Positions 17,744 to 26,074 of a stretch of 64,000 bases of DNA are shown piece after piece (the first letter of the stretch is position 1; each line of letters begins with the position of its first letter). Where the stretch lies: contig JAUQXA010000050.1 of the NCBI GenBank assembly GCA_030834895.1, positions 62,001 to 126,000 on the forward strand, read 5' to 3'. The position numbers were made by a program, and so were the translations under genes. This DNA comes from Anaerolineales bacterium (lineage in GTDB: Bacteria > Chloroflexota > Anaerolineae > Anaerolineales > Villigracilaceae). The notes below the pieces were generated by a model. The model did not search any database, had not been told where the DNA came from, and was given only the letters and a program-made list of their open reading frames with translations.

Positions 17744-17981
17744 CCTTGAGGTGGGTCTGCCATCCAATTCATAAATCACCCAACTGGGTGAGAGACAAAA
17801 TTCCTCAGTGGAGTGATGCCTTCCGAAGGTAAATCAAGTATTCTATCAGCGTAGTAATGAAGAAATTCACAATTCATGTGGCGCTTCGTATCACTCCAGT
17901 GGATTTAATGGCGAAATAATAAAAAGCCGACCCGCCTTAAAAAGACTGGAGATACGGTATTTTTCAGAATAGGAGAATGCT
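17744..17981 (+). promoter_or_regulatory. intergenic leader of the DmsA-like operon
   Basis: This gene-free stretch of 238 bases probably holds the promoter of the exported molybdoenzyme operon. A small perfect hairpin CACCCA-AC-TGGGTG lies near 17777-17790. The word TGGAGTGAT near 17806 recurs in inverted form (ATCACTCCA) near 17889. These could be operator half-sites for one of the NarL-type regulators; this is a guess. AGGAGA before 17982 is the Shine-Dalgarno. Confidence 0.4.
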
Positions 17982-20807
17982 ATGGAAGTCTTGAAAACAA
18001 TCAATGAAAAAAGAGTAAGCCGCAGAACGTTTCTGAAGGGACTCGGAGCCTTGGGTGCCATGTCTGCCCTGTATGGGTGCGGCGACACTGAAGAAGCCAC
18101 TCAGTCAGTTCCTACGGAAGCGGTGGTGGAACGCGCTCCAGTGCAACAACCCACCCCTCCGCCCATCACGGAGGAAGTGTTTCCTGGCGCTGCGCCTCAC
18201 AACTGCGGCGGCCGTTGCGTGACCAAGGCCTACGTGAAAGACGGGGTCATCACGCGCATTGTCACCGATGAGCGTCCCGACAAAAACCTGGTGGATGGCA
18301 CCGGCGACAATCCTCAGCGGCGGGCGTGCCTGCGCTGTCGTTCCTACAAGCAGCGTCTGTATCGTTCTGACCGCCTCACCTACCCGATGAAACAAACCAA
18401 AGAGCGGGGAGACCTTGATGGCTTTGTGAGAATCACATGGGAGGAAGCCTTCACAGAAATTGCCGAAAAAATGCAGGCAATCAAAGACCAATACGGTTCC
18501 CAGGCTTTCTACAACCACTATGCGAGTGGCGATGGCGCCGCCGGCATCGCCGCGCCGACGTGTTCCGCCAGGCTTTTGAACCTGTTCGGCGGAGCGCAGG
18601 TATATCGCAGCGACTACAGTTGGCCGTCCATCGAGCACATGTCCTGGTTTGCCCTGGGGCAAAACAAGTATTTCCCCTCCGGCAACAGCCAGGGTGATGT
18701 CACCAACGCTGAACTGCTGATCGCATGGTCGAACAACTATGGCGATCTGATTTGGGGGACAAACTCGATGTGGTACATGCAGCAAGCCAAAGAGATGGGC
18801 GTGGAGATTATCGCCATTGAGGCACGCCAGACGAACACTGTTTCAACCCTGGCAGACAACTTCATCCCCGTCATCCCCGGCACAGACCCGACCGTGCTTC
18901 TTGCCGTCATGTATGTGATGCTGGAGGAAAACCTGCTGGACAAGGAGTTCGTCAAGAAATATGTTCACGGCTTCTTCGATGATCCCGAACCGGCGCTGTA
19001 TCATGGCGATGTAGACAACAAGAAATACATCGTTCCGGCGGGCGCCTCGCTGGCGGCTTACCTGATCGGCAATAATGCCGAGATGGTGGACGGAACCTAC
19101 ATCCAAGCCGCATCGATCTACCCGGATGAAATCTACTACAACGTCAACGAAGATGACGTGTTGTTTGGAAAATCATCCTTCTGCTATGGGCAAACCCCCA
19201 AGACGCCGGAATGGGCGGAAAAAATCAGCGGCGTAAAAGCCGATACCATCCGCGAACTGGCGCGCAAGTGGGCCACCAAGAAGACGACTGTCCTGGTCGG
19301 CGGCGGCTGGCAGCGCCAGTCGGAAGGCGAGCAAGTGCCGTGGTTGATCTACGTCATGGGCGGTATCACAGGCAATTTCGGCGAATCGGGTCGCAATGTT
19401 GCCATGAATAACGGGAAAGCCCCAGTCGCGTTTGGCGGTATGCCCGCCGGCACAAACCCGGTGCCGGGCGAACTGGCTGCCAAACTGTATGACGCCGCCA
19501 ACCTGACAGCCCCCGCGTACACCCCCGCCATTACCCGCGCTTCCTACCCTGTGTTCCTGTGGTCGGATGTCGCCAAGAACGGCGGCACAGGCAAATCGGA
19601 CTGGAACGACGGCCAGGTCAAGCGCATGCCGGTGGGCATCAAGTGCCTGTTCAACTTTGGCGGTAACGCCCTCATCAACCAGCATGGCGACGCAAACCGG
19701 ACAGCGGAGCTGCTGAAAGACAAGTCCAAGATCGAGTTGATCGTGCTATCCGACCAATTCCTCACTCCCAGCGCCAGATACGCCGACTACGTCCTGCCCG
19801 CCGCCATGAGTTGGGAGCGCAACAACGCCACCACCACCTGGGTTGTGGGCGACAACGTCATCTTCATGAACAAAGCCATTGACCCGCCCGGCGAAGCCAT
19901 GCAAGACTATGACATTGTGGCTGGCATCGCCGATAAACTGGGTCTCAAGGATGAATACACGGAAGGCAAAGAAGTTGAAGATTGGCTGAAAGAAACGTGG
20001 GAAGCCACCGAATACGCCAAATCCATGCCGTATGAAGACTGGAAGAAAGAAGGCATCTATGTTACTTCAGATGAGAACACGCCTCCTTTCATCGAATTCA
20101 AAGCCTACCGCGAAGACCCGGCGACCAACCCGCTTTACACGCCCTCAGGGAAATTCGAAGCTTACTCACAAGCGCTGGTGGAAGACTATGAAGCCCGAGG
20201 CTACAACAACCTCGATGACCGCGTGACCCTGGGCGGGACTCTCCACGACAAGAAGAACACGGGACGCTTTGTGTACCCGATCCCCATGTACATTCCCATT
20301 CTCGAAGGCCGCCATGCCGATGGCTCGCATCCCGATCCCTCAGGCGTCTTTGCAAAGGGCTACACCTTCCAGTTGATGGCGCCGCATCACAAGAACCGCT
20401 CTCACTCCACTCACAACAACAATGCCTACCTGAACGAACTGTTCAAGAAGGATAAGGACGGCAACCCGGCTTTCCTCAACCCCAATCGGGAGATGGGGCA
20501 GGTCTGGGATGACAACGTCTATGAGCCGGTTTGGATGAACCCGGAAGACGCGAGCGCCTTGGGTGTCAAGGATGGCAACAGAGTTCTGCTCAGCAACGAT
20601 CGCGGCAAAGTATATGCCTCTGTCTACATCACTAATCGAGCCATGCCCGGCGTGCTTTGGCTGGGTCAAGGCGCATGGTACGACCCTGCGAGCGATGGCA
20701 TTGATCGCGGCGGCTGTCCCAACACATTGACCAAGCAGCGCCCGGCCAGAATCTGTCAGGGAATGACGCTGGGGTCGGACACATTGGTATCGGTTAAGAA
20801 AGCTTAG
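17982..20807 (+). CDS. Tat-exported DmsA-like molybdopterin oxidoreductase, lipid-anchored
   Basis: This 941-residue catalytic subunit belongs to the DmsA group of the DMSO reductase family. The N-terminus has a twin-arginine signal (SRRTFLKGLGALGAM) ending in a lipobox with Cys33 (SALYGC). Landmarks align along DmsA: RRACLRCRSYKQRLYRSDRLTYPMK, ITWEEAFTEIA, then RSDYSW, whose Ser213 matches the DMSO-reductase Mo-ligand serine, GTDPTVLLAVMYVMLEENL, LINQHGDANRT, SARYADYVLPA, and at the end GAWYDP...DRGGCPNTLTKQRP. The cluster motif is odd: residue 71 is Ala where the first Cys is expected, leaving Cys75, Cys79 and Cys116 (His73 and Cys119 are nearby). The substrate (S-oxide, N-oxide or another oxyanion) is not known. 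Confidence 0.9.
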   Translation: MEVLKTINEKRVSRRTFLKGLGALGAMSALYGCGDTEEATQSVPTEAVVERAPVQQPTPPPITEEVFPGAAPHNCGGRCVTKAYVKDGVITRIVTDERPDKNLVDGTGDNPQRRACLRCRSYKQRLYRSDRLTYPMKQTKERGDLDGFVRITWEEAFTEIAEKMQAIKDQYGSQAFYNHYASGDGAAGIAAPTCSARLLNLFGGAQVYRSDYSWPSIEHMSWFALGQNKYFPSGNSQGDVTNAELLIAWSNNYGDLIWGTNSMWYMQQAKEMGVEIIAIEARQTNTVSTLADNFIPVIPGTDPTVLLAVMYVMLEENLLDKEFVKKYVHGFFDDPEPALYHGDVDNKKYIVPAGASLAAYLIGNNAEMVDGTYIQAASIYPDEIYYNVNEDDVLFGKSSFCYGQTPKTPEWAEKISGVKADTIRELARKWATKKTTVLVGGGWQRQSEGEQVPWLIYVMGGITGNFGESGRNVAMNNGKAPVAFGGMPAGTNPVPGELAAKLYDAANLTAPAYTPAITRASYPVFLWSDVAKNGGTGKSDWNDGQVKRMPVGIKCLFNFGGNALINQHGDANRTAELLKDKSKIELIVLSDQFLTPSARYADYVLPAAMSWERNNATTTWVVGDNVIFMNKAIDPPGEAMQDYDIVAGIADKLGLKDEYTEGKEVEDWLKETWEATEYAKSMPYEDWKKEGIYVTSDENTPPFIEFKAYREDPATNPLYTPSGKFEAYSQALVEDYEARGYNNLDDRVTLGGTLHDKKNTGRFVYPIPMYIPILEGRHADGSHPDPSGVFAKGYTFQLMAPHHKNRSHSTHNNNAYLNELFKKDKDGNPAFLNPNREMGQVWDDNVYEPVWMNPEDASALGVKDGNRVLLSNDRGKVYASVYITNRAMPGVLWLGQGAWYDPASDGIDRGGCPNTLTKQRPARICQGMTLGSDTLVSVKKA

Positions 20808-20818
20808 GAGGTTCTATC

Positions 20819-21436
20819 ATGCAATACGCATTCTACTACGATCAGTCCAGGTGCATGGGTTGTGAAACCTGCCTGGTAGCCTGCAAAGATTGGAATGGAG
20901 TTAAGCCTGGACCGGCAAAGTGGCGCAGAATTACCATTACGGAAGATGGGACATTTCCCGCCCTCACCGTCTTTAACCTGATTATGTCCTGCAATCACTG
21001 CGAAGAGCCGGTGTGCGTGGAAGTCTGTCCCACCGAAGCCATCTTCAAGCGGGAGGATGGGATCGTCATCGTAAATCGGTCGGTATGTGAAAACAACCTG
21101 GAGTGTGTCAAGCAGTGTCCGTTTAGCGCGCCCCAATATGGCACCGATGAAAGCGAGCCAGTGGCGGATCCATCCTGGCTGGTGCCTCATCCCATGCAAA
21201 AATGCACATTCTGCTGGGACCGCTGGGAAGAAGGGAAAAAGCCAGCCTGTGTGGAATCCTGCCCACAGCGCGCTCTCGATGCTGGGCCGATCGACGAACT
21301 GATGGCCAAGTACCCGGATGCCGTCAGAACGGTGGTGGGCTTCCCCGATTCCACCAAGAACCCGGAAGGCATTGCATTGCCTTCGGGCGATACCAAGCCG
21401 TCCATCCTGTTCAAGCCGAAACCCAAAGCAGGATGA
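20819..21436 (+). CDS. DmsB-like four-cluster ferredoxin subunit
   Basis: This 205-residue protein has four [4Fe-4S] motifs: CMGCETCLVACKDWN, CNHCEEPVCVEVCPTEAI, CENNLECVKQCPF and CTFCWDRWEEGKKPACVESCPQRALD. The order matches DmsB. AGGAGG lies just before the ATG, 11 bases after the catalytic gene. It lacks its own signal and should be exported in complex with the Tat-signal catalytic subunit. No DmsC-type anchor follows; the next genes are a haem lipoprotein, a chaperone and a bc-type module. Confidence 0.94.
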   Translation: MQYAFYYDQSRCMGCETCLVACKDWNGVKPGPAKWRRITITEDGTFPALTVFNLIMSCNHCEEPVCVEVCPTEAIFKREDGIVIVNRSVCENNLECVKQCPFSAPQYGTDESEPVADPSWLVPHPMQKCTFCWDRWEEGKKPACVESCPQRALDAGPIDELMAKYPDAVRTVVGFPDSTKNPEGIALPSGDTKPSILFKPKPKAG

Positions 21437-21560
21437 TTTTCGACCCAATTTCTGCCTGCATGGAGAAGGCATCCATGCAGCTGGATGTCTCATCGCGAGC
21501 GCGGCATCAATCGAAGCGGACGGTCACGAAGTGTCCATGTCAATTGAGAACCGTGTGAAA

Positions 21561-21628
21561 AACACGCCTTGCTGATTGGCAGGCAAGGCGTGTTATTTTC
21601 GTGAGTCAACGCAAAAATAACACGCCTT
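21561..21628 (+). promoter_or_regulatory. overlapping alternative hairpins (terminator/attenuator)
   Basis: Three copies of the ACACGCCTT word in alternating orientation allow two exclusive stems. The first pairs AACACGCCTTGC (21561-21572) with GCAAGGCGTGTT (21583-21594) and is followed by ATTTTCG. The second pairs AAGGCGTGTTATTTT (21585-21599) with AAAATAACACGCCTT (21614-21628), a perfect 15-bp stem ending 10 bases before the next gene's ATG. A smaller stem, CTGCATGG (21456-21463) with CCATGCAG (21473-21480), lies upstream. The layout would let one fold terminate and the other mask the start. Confidence 0.6.
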
Positions 21629-21638
21629 CAAAACTGGA

Positions 21639-23027
21639 ATGAAAGCAATCAATCCTCTCAGCGCAATTTCGCTCCTCATGATCGCACTTTTGACTGGCTG
21701 TAAACCAGTCGGGGATTCCGAGCTGCCTGTCAGTGAAGTCCTGCAATCGAGCATATTGGGCGCTGGCATGAGCGGACCCAATGGGGCCCTGTATGAAATC
21801 TCTCCAGGCGGATTCATTTTCCTTAGGGAATATAAACTTAGAACCAGCGGCGACTTCGATGTGTTCCCTGCCAGATTGACCCTGCCGACGCGCTACATTG
21901 TTCCTACAGGAAAGATCAGCAATTGTTATACCTGCCATCGTTTGGAGCATCCTGTCCCTGCCGCGAATCCGCAGGTAAAAAGCCCGGTCGTCCTGCCCGC
22001 CACAGAAATGTCGAAGGAAGAGCGCGGAAAATTGACCCAGCTAACGAATGACCCGGGCGACGATATCAATGCGATGTGGAGTCCTGATGGCGAATCCATC
22101 GCATGGGCGTCCAATCGCACGGGCAACTGGCAAATCTGGGTAATGAACCTTTCCGCAAGCGGCGCAGTTAAATATCCCATCAACCCAAACCTCGCCGTTC
22201 AGGGCTGGCCGGAATGGAGTCCCGACGGTTCTCGCCTGGTGTATTGGGAGTACGATGAGGAATCTGGAACTTCGGCGATTCGCACCGTACGTTCAGATGG
22301 AAGCGATGAAACGACAATTCTCGAATCGGAAAGCGCGCTCGACCGACCAGCCTGGAGCCCGGATGGAAACTATATCGCCTACGCCGCTCAAAAGAACCGC
22401 AATTGGGATATTTGGCTGGCATCCAGCGATGGGCAGGAACATTACCGCCTCACAGAAGATCCGCAAATGGAGACCAACCCCAACTGGCGGCCTGATGGTT
22501 TGGGTTTGGCGTACAAGGTTGCCCGCAACAGCGACTATAACCTGACCGAGGAATATTACATCTCGCTGGAAAACGGGATTGACAAGGCGCAGGTTTTCTT
22601 ATGGGATGGGCCGCAATCCATTCAGCTCAATGATTGGAGTCCCGACGGCTCTCAAATTGCTTACACGGCAGAAGTGGAAAGCCGCGCTTCTGGTCAGCCG
22701 CAGATCTCGTACCTGGCCGTCGTGTCAGACGCGACCTTAGGCAAATTCTTTGCGAAGGGGAGAGAGTCAAAAGTTCTTTCACAAGGAAAGACTCTCGGAG
22801 ACCGAGGCCCGGTCTTTTCGCCGGACGGACGACAAATTGCCTTCTGGGCCTGGGACTTGTCCTACCGGGCAACCTTGTGGATCGTCAACGCCGACGGGTC
22901 GAACCTGCGGCAGGTCACGACATCGGGATTCGATATGTACCCGCAATGGAGTCCCGCAGGAGACCGCCTCTTGTTCGAGTCGAGCCGGAGCGGAAACCTG
23001 GATTTATGGGTAATTTCTTTAAAGTAG
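21639..23027 (+). CDS. lipoprotein with one haem-c site and a TolB-like beta-propeller
   Basis: This 462-residue exported protein has a signal peptide ending in LLTGC (lipobox Cys21), so it should be lipid-anchored outside the membrane. A single haem-c motif, Cys96-Tyr-Thr-Cys99-His100, lies at the start of the mature fold. From about 130 it has seven WSPDG-like repeats (WSPDGESIAWAS, WSPDGSRLVYW, WSPDGNYIAYA, WRPDGLGLAYK, WSPDGSQIAYT, FSPDGRQIAFW, WSPAGDRLLFE), as in TolB/WD40-like propellers. The combination is uncommon. Its place between dmsB-like and torD genes suggests electron transfer to, or docking of, the exported molybdoenzyme. Not assigned to a named family. Confidence 0.8.
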   Translation: MKAINPLSAISLLMIALLTGCKPVGDSELPVSEVLQSSILGAGMSGPNGALYEISPGGFIFLREYKLRTSGDFDVFPARLTLPTRYIVPTGKISNCYTCHRLEHPVPAANPQVKSPVVLPATEMSKEERGKLTQLTNDPGDDINAMWSPDGESIAWASNRTGNWQIWVMNLSASGAVKYPINPNLAVQGWPEWSPDGSRLVYWEYDEESGTSAIRTVRSDGSDETTILESESALDRPAWSPDGNYIAYAAQKNRNWDIWLASSDGQEHYRLTEDPQMETNPNWRPDGLGLAYKVARNSDYNLTEEYYISLENGIDKAQVFLWDGPQSIQLNDWSPDGSQIAYTAEVESRASGQPQISYLAVVSDATLGKFFAKGRESKVLSQGKTLGDRGPVFSPDGRQIAFWAWDLSYRATLWIVNADGSNLRQVTTSGFDMYPQWSPAGDRLLFESSRSGNLDLWVISLK

Positions 23028-23038
23028 GAGCATACAAA

Positions 23039-23770
23039 ATGTTACCAGACTTCGATTCATTGCGAGAAATCAACAGCGGGCGGGAGGTTTTTTACAATTT
23101 TCTGTCCCGCGGTTGCCAGGCGGAGGCGAAGGAAGAATATCTTGAGATGGCCGCATCCTTGATGCCATATATTGAAGACATGGCTTCCCAAACCGACGCC
23201 GCCTCCCTAAATGAGGGCGTAAAACTTCTGGCGGAATATACAAACCAGTGGAGTAACCTGGATAATATAGGCAAAAAGGAATTCCTGCTGGGATTGGCTC
23301 GAGACTTTGCCTATCTTTTCCTGACAGGAGCGAAGTCTGTTCCAACTTGCGAGTCAGTCTATCTCTCGCCTGAACACCTTGTAAAGCATGGCCCATATTT
23401 GCAGGTTTTGCAGGCTTACCAAAAGGTTGGTTTCCAGACTCCGGTGGAATTCAAAGAGCCGGAAGATCATGTTGCCATGGAATTCAAGTTTATGGCAATC
23501 CTTTCAAACAAAATCGGCAGAGCGGTGGAGGCTGGCGAGAATCAGCGGGTCTTTCGCCTCATGGAAATTCAGCGGGCTTTTTTAGATGAACACTTGAATA
23601 AATGGATTCCGCAATTTTGCCGCCTTTTAATTGAAAGGTCAGCGGGACGTAATTTTTACCGGGCGCTTGCCCATCTCACCGAAGGTTTTCTTGCGCAGGA
23701 CAACGAGTTTCTACAGGATGAAATGTGGGCGGCATTGCAAGAGAGCGAAACCATGCAGGCAGGAGACTAA
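23039..23770 (+). CDS. TorD-family chaperone (second)
   Basis: This 243-residue helical protein has TorD-family features: RDFAYLFLTGAKSVPTCESVYLS in the middle and EFKFMAILSNKIGRA...FLDEHLNKWIPQFCRLL near the end. The start is the ATG at 23039 with GTAGGAG upstream. The reading frame remains open into the preceding gene, but that part is antisense-like shadow sequence. It should serve the Tat-exported DmsA-like enzyme by binding its signal peptide and helping cofactor loading before export, as known for TorD and DmsD. Confidence 0.87.
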   Translation: MLPDFDSLREINSGREVFYNFLSRGCQAEAKEEYLEMAASLMPYIEDMASQTDAASLNEGVKLLAEYTNQWSNLDNIGKKEFLLGLARDFAYLFLTGAKSVPTCESVYLSPEHLVKHGPYLQVLQAYQKVGFQTPVEFKEPEDHVAMEFKFMAILSNKIGRAVEAGENQRVFRLMEIQRAFLDEHLNKWIPQFCRLLIERSAGRNFYRALAHLTEGFLAQDNEFLQDEMWAALQESETMQAGD

Positions 23771-23773
23771 GCC

Positions 23774-24907
23774 TTGCTCGGAGATATTAAACTGGCGGAA
23801 CGGGTCTTATCCAACCTTGAACAGGCGGTTGCGGTTCAAGAAGATAGGTGTATTCGCCTCAAGCACAAGCGCTCATCCTGCCAGGATTGCGTTACGAACT
23901 GCCCCACGGAAGCCATCCGGGTTGGGCATGTCCGCGGACGCATCTTGATTGATTGGGAAAAATGCGTCGCCTGTGGAATCTGCGTCAACGCCTGTAAAAC
24001 GTCTGTTTTTGCGCTGAAACAATATACTGACCGCGATTTGTTGGAACGAGGCCGGGACATCATTGAGAAGCGCAAAGGACTGGAAATCCGATGCAGTAAA
24101 GCGGACCAAGATCCGGAAACCCCATCGGTCGAGGTAAGTTGCCTTGGTTTTATCAATGCTGCTCATATCGTGGCATTTGCCGCTTATGGCGCGGAAACCA
24201 TCCACTTCCGTCACGGAAATTGCCATGACTGTGATGCCAAGTGGGGCGATGCGCGCCTGTTGGAAGAAATGAAGACCGCTGATGACATTCTAGGGGCTTT
24301 TATGACCAACAAAACCATCAGCCCGACAATCGGAAATTATCCAGCTCCATTCAAATTGCAGCGCGATGAACTTGAAGGTAAAAAAACTGGCGCGGCAATG
24401 TCCAGACGCGAGTTTTTTAAATACCTTACGCGCCAAGCCGGGTTTTCAGCGGCAAAGACGGTTACAGTGTTTTGGGACAACGAGACAAAACCCGCCCGGC
24501 AGCCGATTGATTTCAACCACAAGTTCCAGCCGGCAAAAAGACAATTGTTGCTGGCTGCTTTGCGGACATCCGAACTGCCGGATAAAAAGCCGTTTGATCC
24601 ATCGAAGAACTTGATGCTCGCCAATATGGAAATTGAACCGTCTCAATGCGGTTTATGCGAATCATGCGCCAGGTTTTGCCCAACCGGCGCTTTGACCCAG
24701 CGTACGGTACGGGATGTGCGGGGAAGGATGATTGAAGCGGAATTAAAGTTTTACCCGTCTCGATGCGTAAAATGCGGTTTTTGCCTGGAAGCATGTTTTA
24801 CACGGGCGCTGAAGTATGGCGGTCCCCTCGATAAAAATCTCTTCCTTCAAGAAGGAGCGATTCTTCTGAAGAAAAGAGACCAAGAACAAATTTTGCCACA
24901 GGAGTAA
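23774..24907 (+). CDS. multi-cluster 4Fe-4S protein
   Basis: This 377-residue protein starts at TTG 23774, three bases after torD. It has two ferredoxin-like pairs: CQDCVTNCPTEAI and CVACGICVNACKTSVF near the N-terminus, and CGLCESCARFCPTGAL and CVKCGFCLEACFTRAL near the C-terminus. Between them are a Cys cluster (HGNCHDCDAKWGD, about 155) and a stretch SRREFFKYLTRQAGFSAAKT that resembles a twin-arginine element but is internal. No membrane segment is clear. Similar proteins accompany torD-linked molybdoenzymes and may carry electrons in the cytoplasm or assist cluster delivery. Exact role unknown. Confidence 0.75.
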   Translation: MLGDIKLAERVLSNLEQAVAVQEDRCIRLKHKRSSCQDCVTNCPTEAIRVGHVRGRILIDWEKCVACGICVNACKTSVFALKQYTDRDLLERGRDIIEKRKGLEIRCSKADQDPETPSVEVSCLGFINAAHIVAFAAYGAETIHFRHGNCHDCDAKWGDARLLEEMKTADDILGAFMTNKTISPTIGNYPAPFKLQRDELEGKKTGAAMSRREFFKYLTRQAGFSAAKTVTVFWDNETKPARQPIDFNHKFQPAKRQLLLAALRTSELPDKKPFDPSKNLMLANMEIEPSQCGLCESCARFCPTGALTQRTVRDVRGRMIEAELKFYPSRCVKCGFCLEACFTRALKYGGPLDKNLFLQEGAILLKKRDQEQILPQE

Positions 24908-24909
24908 CG

Positions 24910-25413
24910 ATGTCAACAGAAAAGTCAAAAAAAGAAAAGCAAGAACCTGCCGATGTCAGCCGGCGGGATTTCATGAAAATGGTGATTGGAGCGTCTGGCG
25001 CTGTGATTGCCGCTGGTTTCGGCGTTCCGGGAGTTGCCTACATTATAGACCCGGCAATCCAGGAAAAAACCGAGAACTGGATACTGCTTGGCTCGATTGA
25101 AAACGTAAAAATCGGACAGCCCACATTACTTAGAGCCACAGTGGAACGCAAGTCTGGCTGGGTTTCGGATTTTGCCGAATATCTGGTGTATGTGTACAGC
25201 GAGGACGGGCAGAATTTCAAGGCGTTATCCAATGTATGCACGCACCTGGGCTGCCGCGTCCGCTGGTCGGAAGACAACCAGGCATTCCTCTGCCCATGTC
25301 ACGACGCGAAATTTGACAAGGCAGGCGATGTAGTGAGCGGCCCCCCGCCCCGCCCGCTAGATGAAGTAACGCTCAAGATCGAAGACGACAAAATTTATAT
25401 GTTGGGAGGCTGA
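24910..25413 (+). CDS. Rieske 2Fe-2S protein of a bc-type complex
   Basis: This 167-residue protein has an N-terminal twin-arginine-type signal anchor (SRRDFMKMVIGASGAVIAAGFGV). The Rieske fold carries CTHLGC (Cys110, His112, Cys115) and CPCHD (Cys128, Cys130, His131). The usual ligands are one Cys and one His from each motif; the other Cys pair forms the disulfide. GPPPRPLD follows, as in other Rieske proteins. It heads a three-gene bc module (Rieske, cytochrome b, cytochrome b/c) and oxidises quinol at the outer membrane face. Confidence 0.95.
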   Translation: MSTEKSKKEKQEPADVSRRDFMKMVIGASGAVIAAGFGVPGVAYIIDPAIQEKTENWILLGSIENVKIGQPTLLRATVERKSGWVSDFAEYLVYVYSEDGQNFKALSNVCTHLGCRVRWSEDNQAFLCPCHDAKFDKAGDVVSGPPPRPLDEVTLKIEDDKIYMLGG

Positions 25414-25414
25414 T

Positions 25415-26071
25415 ATGGCCAGATTTGGTAATTGGCTCGAAGAACGTTCAGGCTGGAACGCCGTTTGGGAAACCATTTTTTTGCGAAAAATTCCCAAGGT
25501 CAACTGGTTTTACACACTAGGGAGCGCCACTTTGTTTGTCGCCCTCAATCAGGGAATCACCGGCATATTGATGAGCTTATATTATGTGCCGTCGCCCGAT
25601 CACGCCTGGAACAGCGTCAACTACATCACCAACGAACTTGCATTTGGTTGGTTAATTCGCGGCTTGCATCACTGGGGAGCCAGCGCCATGGTGGTATTGG
25701 CTGTTCTGCACATGTTGCGCGTCTTCCTGATGGGCGCTTACAAATATCCCCGCGAAATTACCTGGGTCACCGGGCTGGTGTTGTTACTCCTGACCCTAGG
25801 ATTTGGCTTCACCGGCTATCTGCTCCCCTGGGACCAGAAAGCGTATTGGGCGACCACGGTGGGAACCCGTATTGCCGGGGTCACACCATGGATCGGCGAC
25901 TTTCTGTTGAGGGTGATGCGCGGCGGTGAGGAACTGAGCGCCGTCACGCTGGCGCGCTTCTTTGGCGTGCATGTCTGGGTCTTGCCGGCTTTGTTGATAC
26001 TGTTCGTCGGCGTTCACCTTTACCTAGTTATTCGGAACGGTATCTCTGCGCCGCCGAAACGGAGCGAATAA
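25415..26071 (+). CDS. cytochrome b, N-terminal (b6-like) subunit
   Basis: This 218-residue membrane protein has four helices. Candidate haem b ligands are in LHHWGASAMVVLAVLHMLRVF and RFFGVHVWVLPALLILFVGVHLYLV, giving the usual two His pairs. The GxxGYLLPWDQKAYWA stretch near the quinol site is well kept. It is the short b6-type form with a separate C-terminal subunit encoded next. The gene starts one base after the Rieske stop and lies four bases before the next gene. Confidence 0.95.
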   Translation: MARFGNWLEERSGWNAVWETIFLRKIPKVNWFYTLGSATLFVALNQGITGILMSLYYVPSPDHAWNSVNYITNELAFGWLIRGLHHWGASAMVVLAVLHMLRVFLMGAYKYPREITWVTGLVLLLLTLGFGFTGYLLPWDQKAYWATTVGTRIAGVTPWIGDFLLRVMRGGEELSAVTLARFFGVHVWVLPALLILFVGVHLYLVIRNGISAPPKRSE

Positions 26072-26074
26072 ACC

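Noticed and set aside
22634..23038. Long upstream extension of the second TorD frame
   Set aside because: It overlaps the propeller gene in another frame; the ATG at 23039 has a good ribosome site and gives a normal TorD length.
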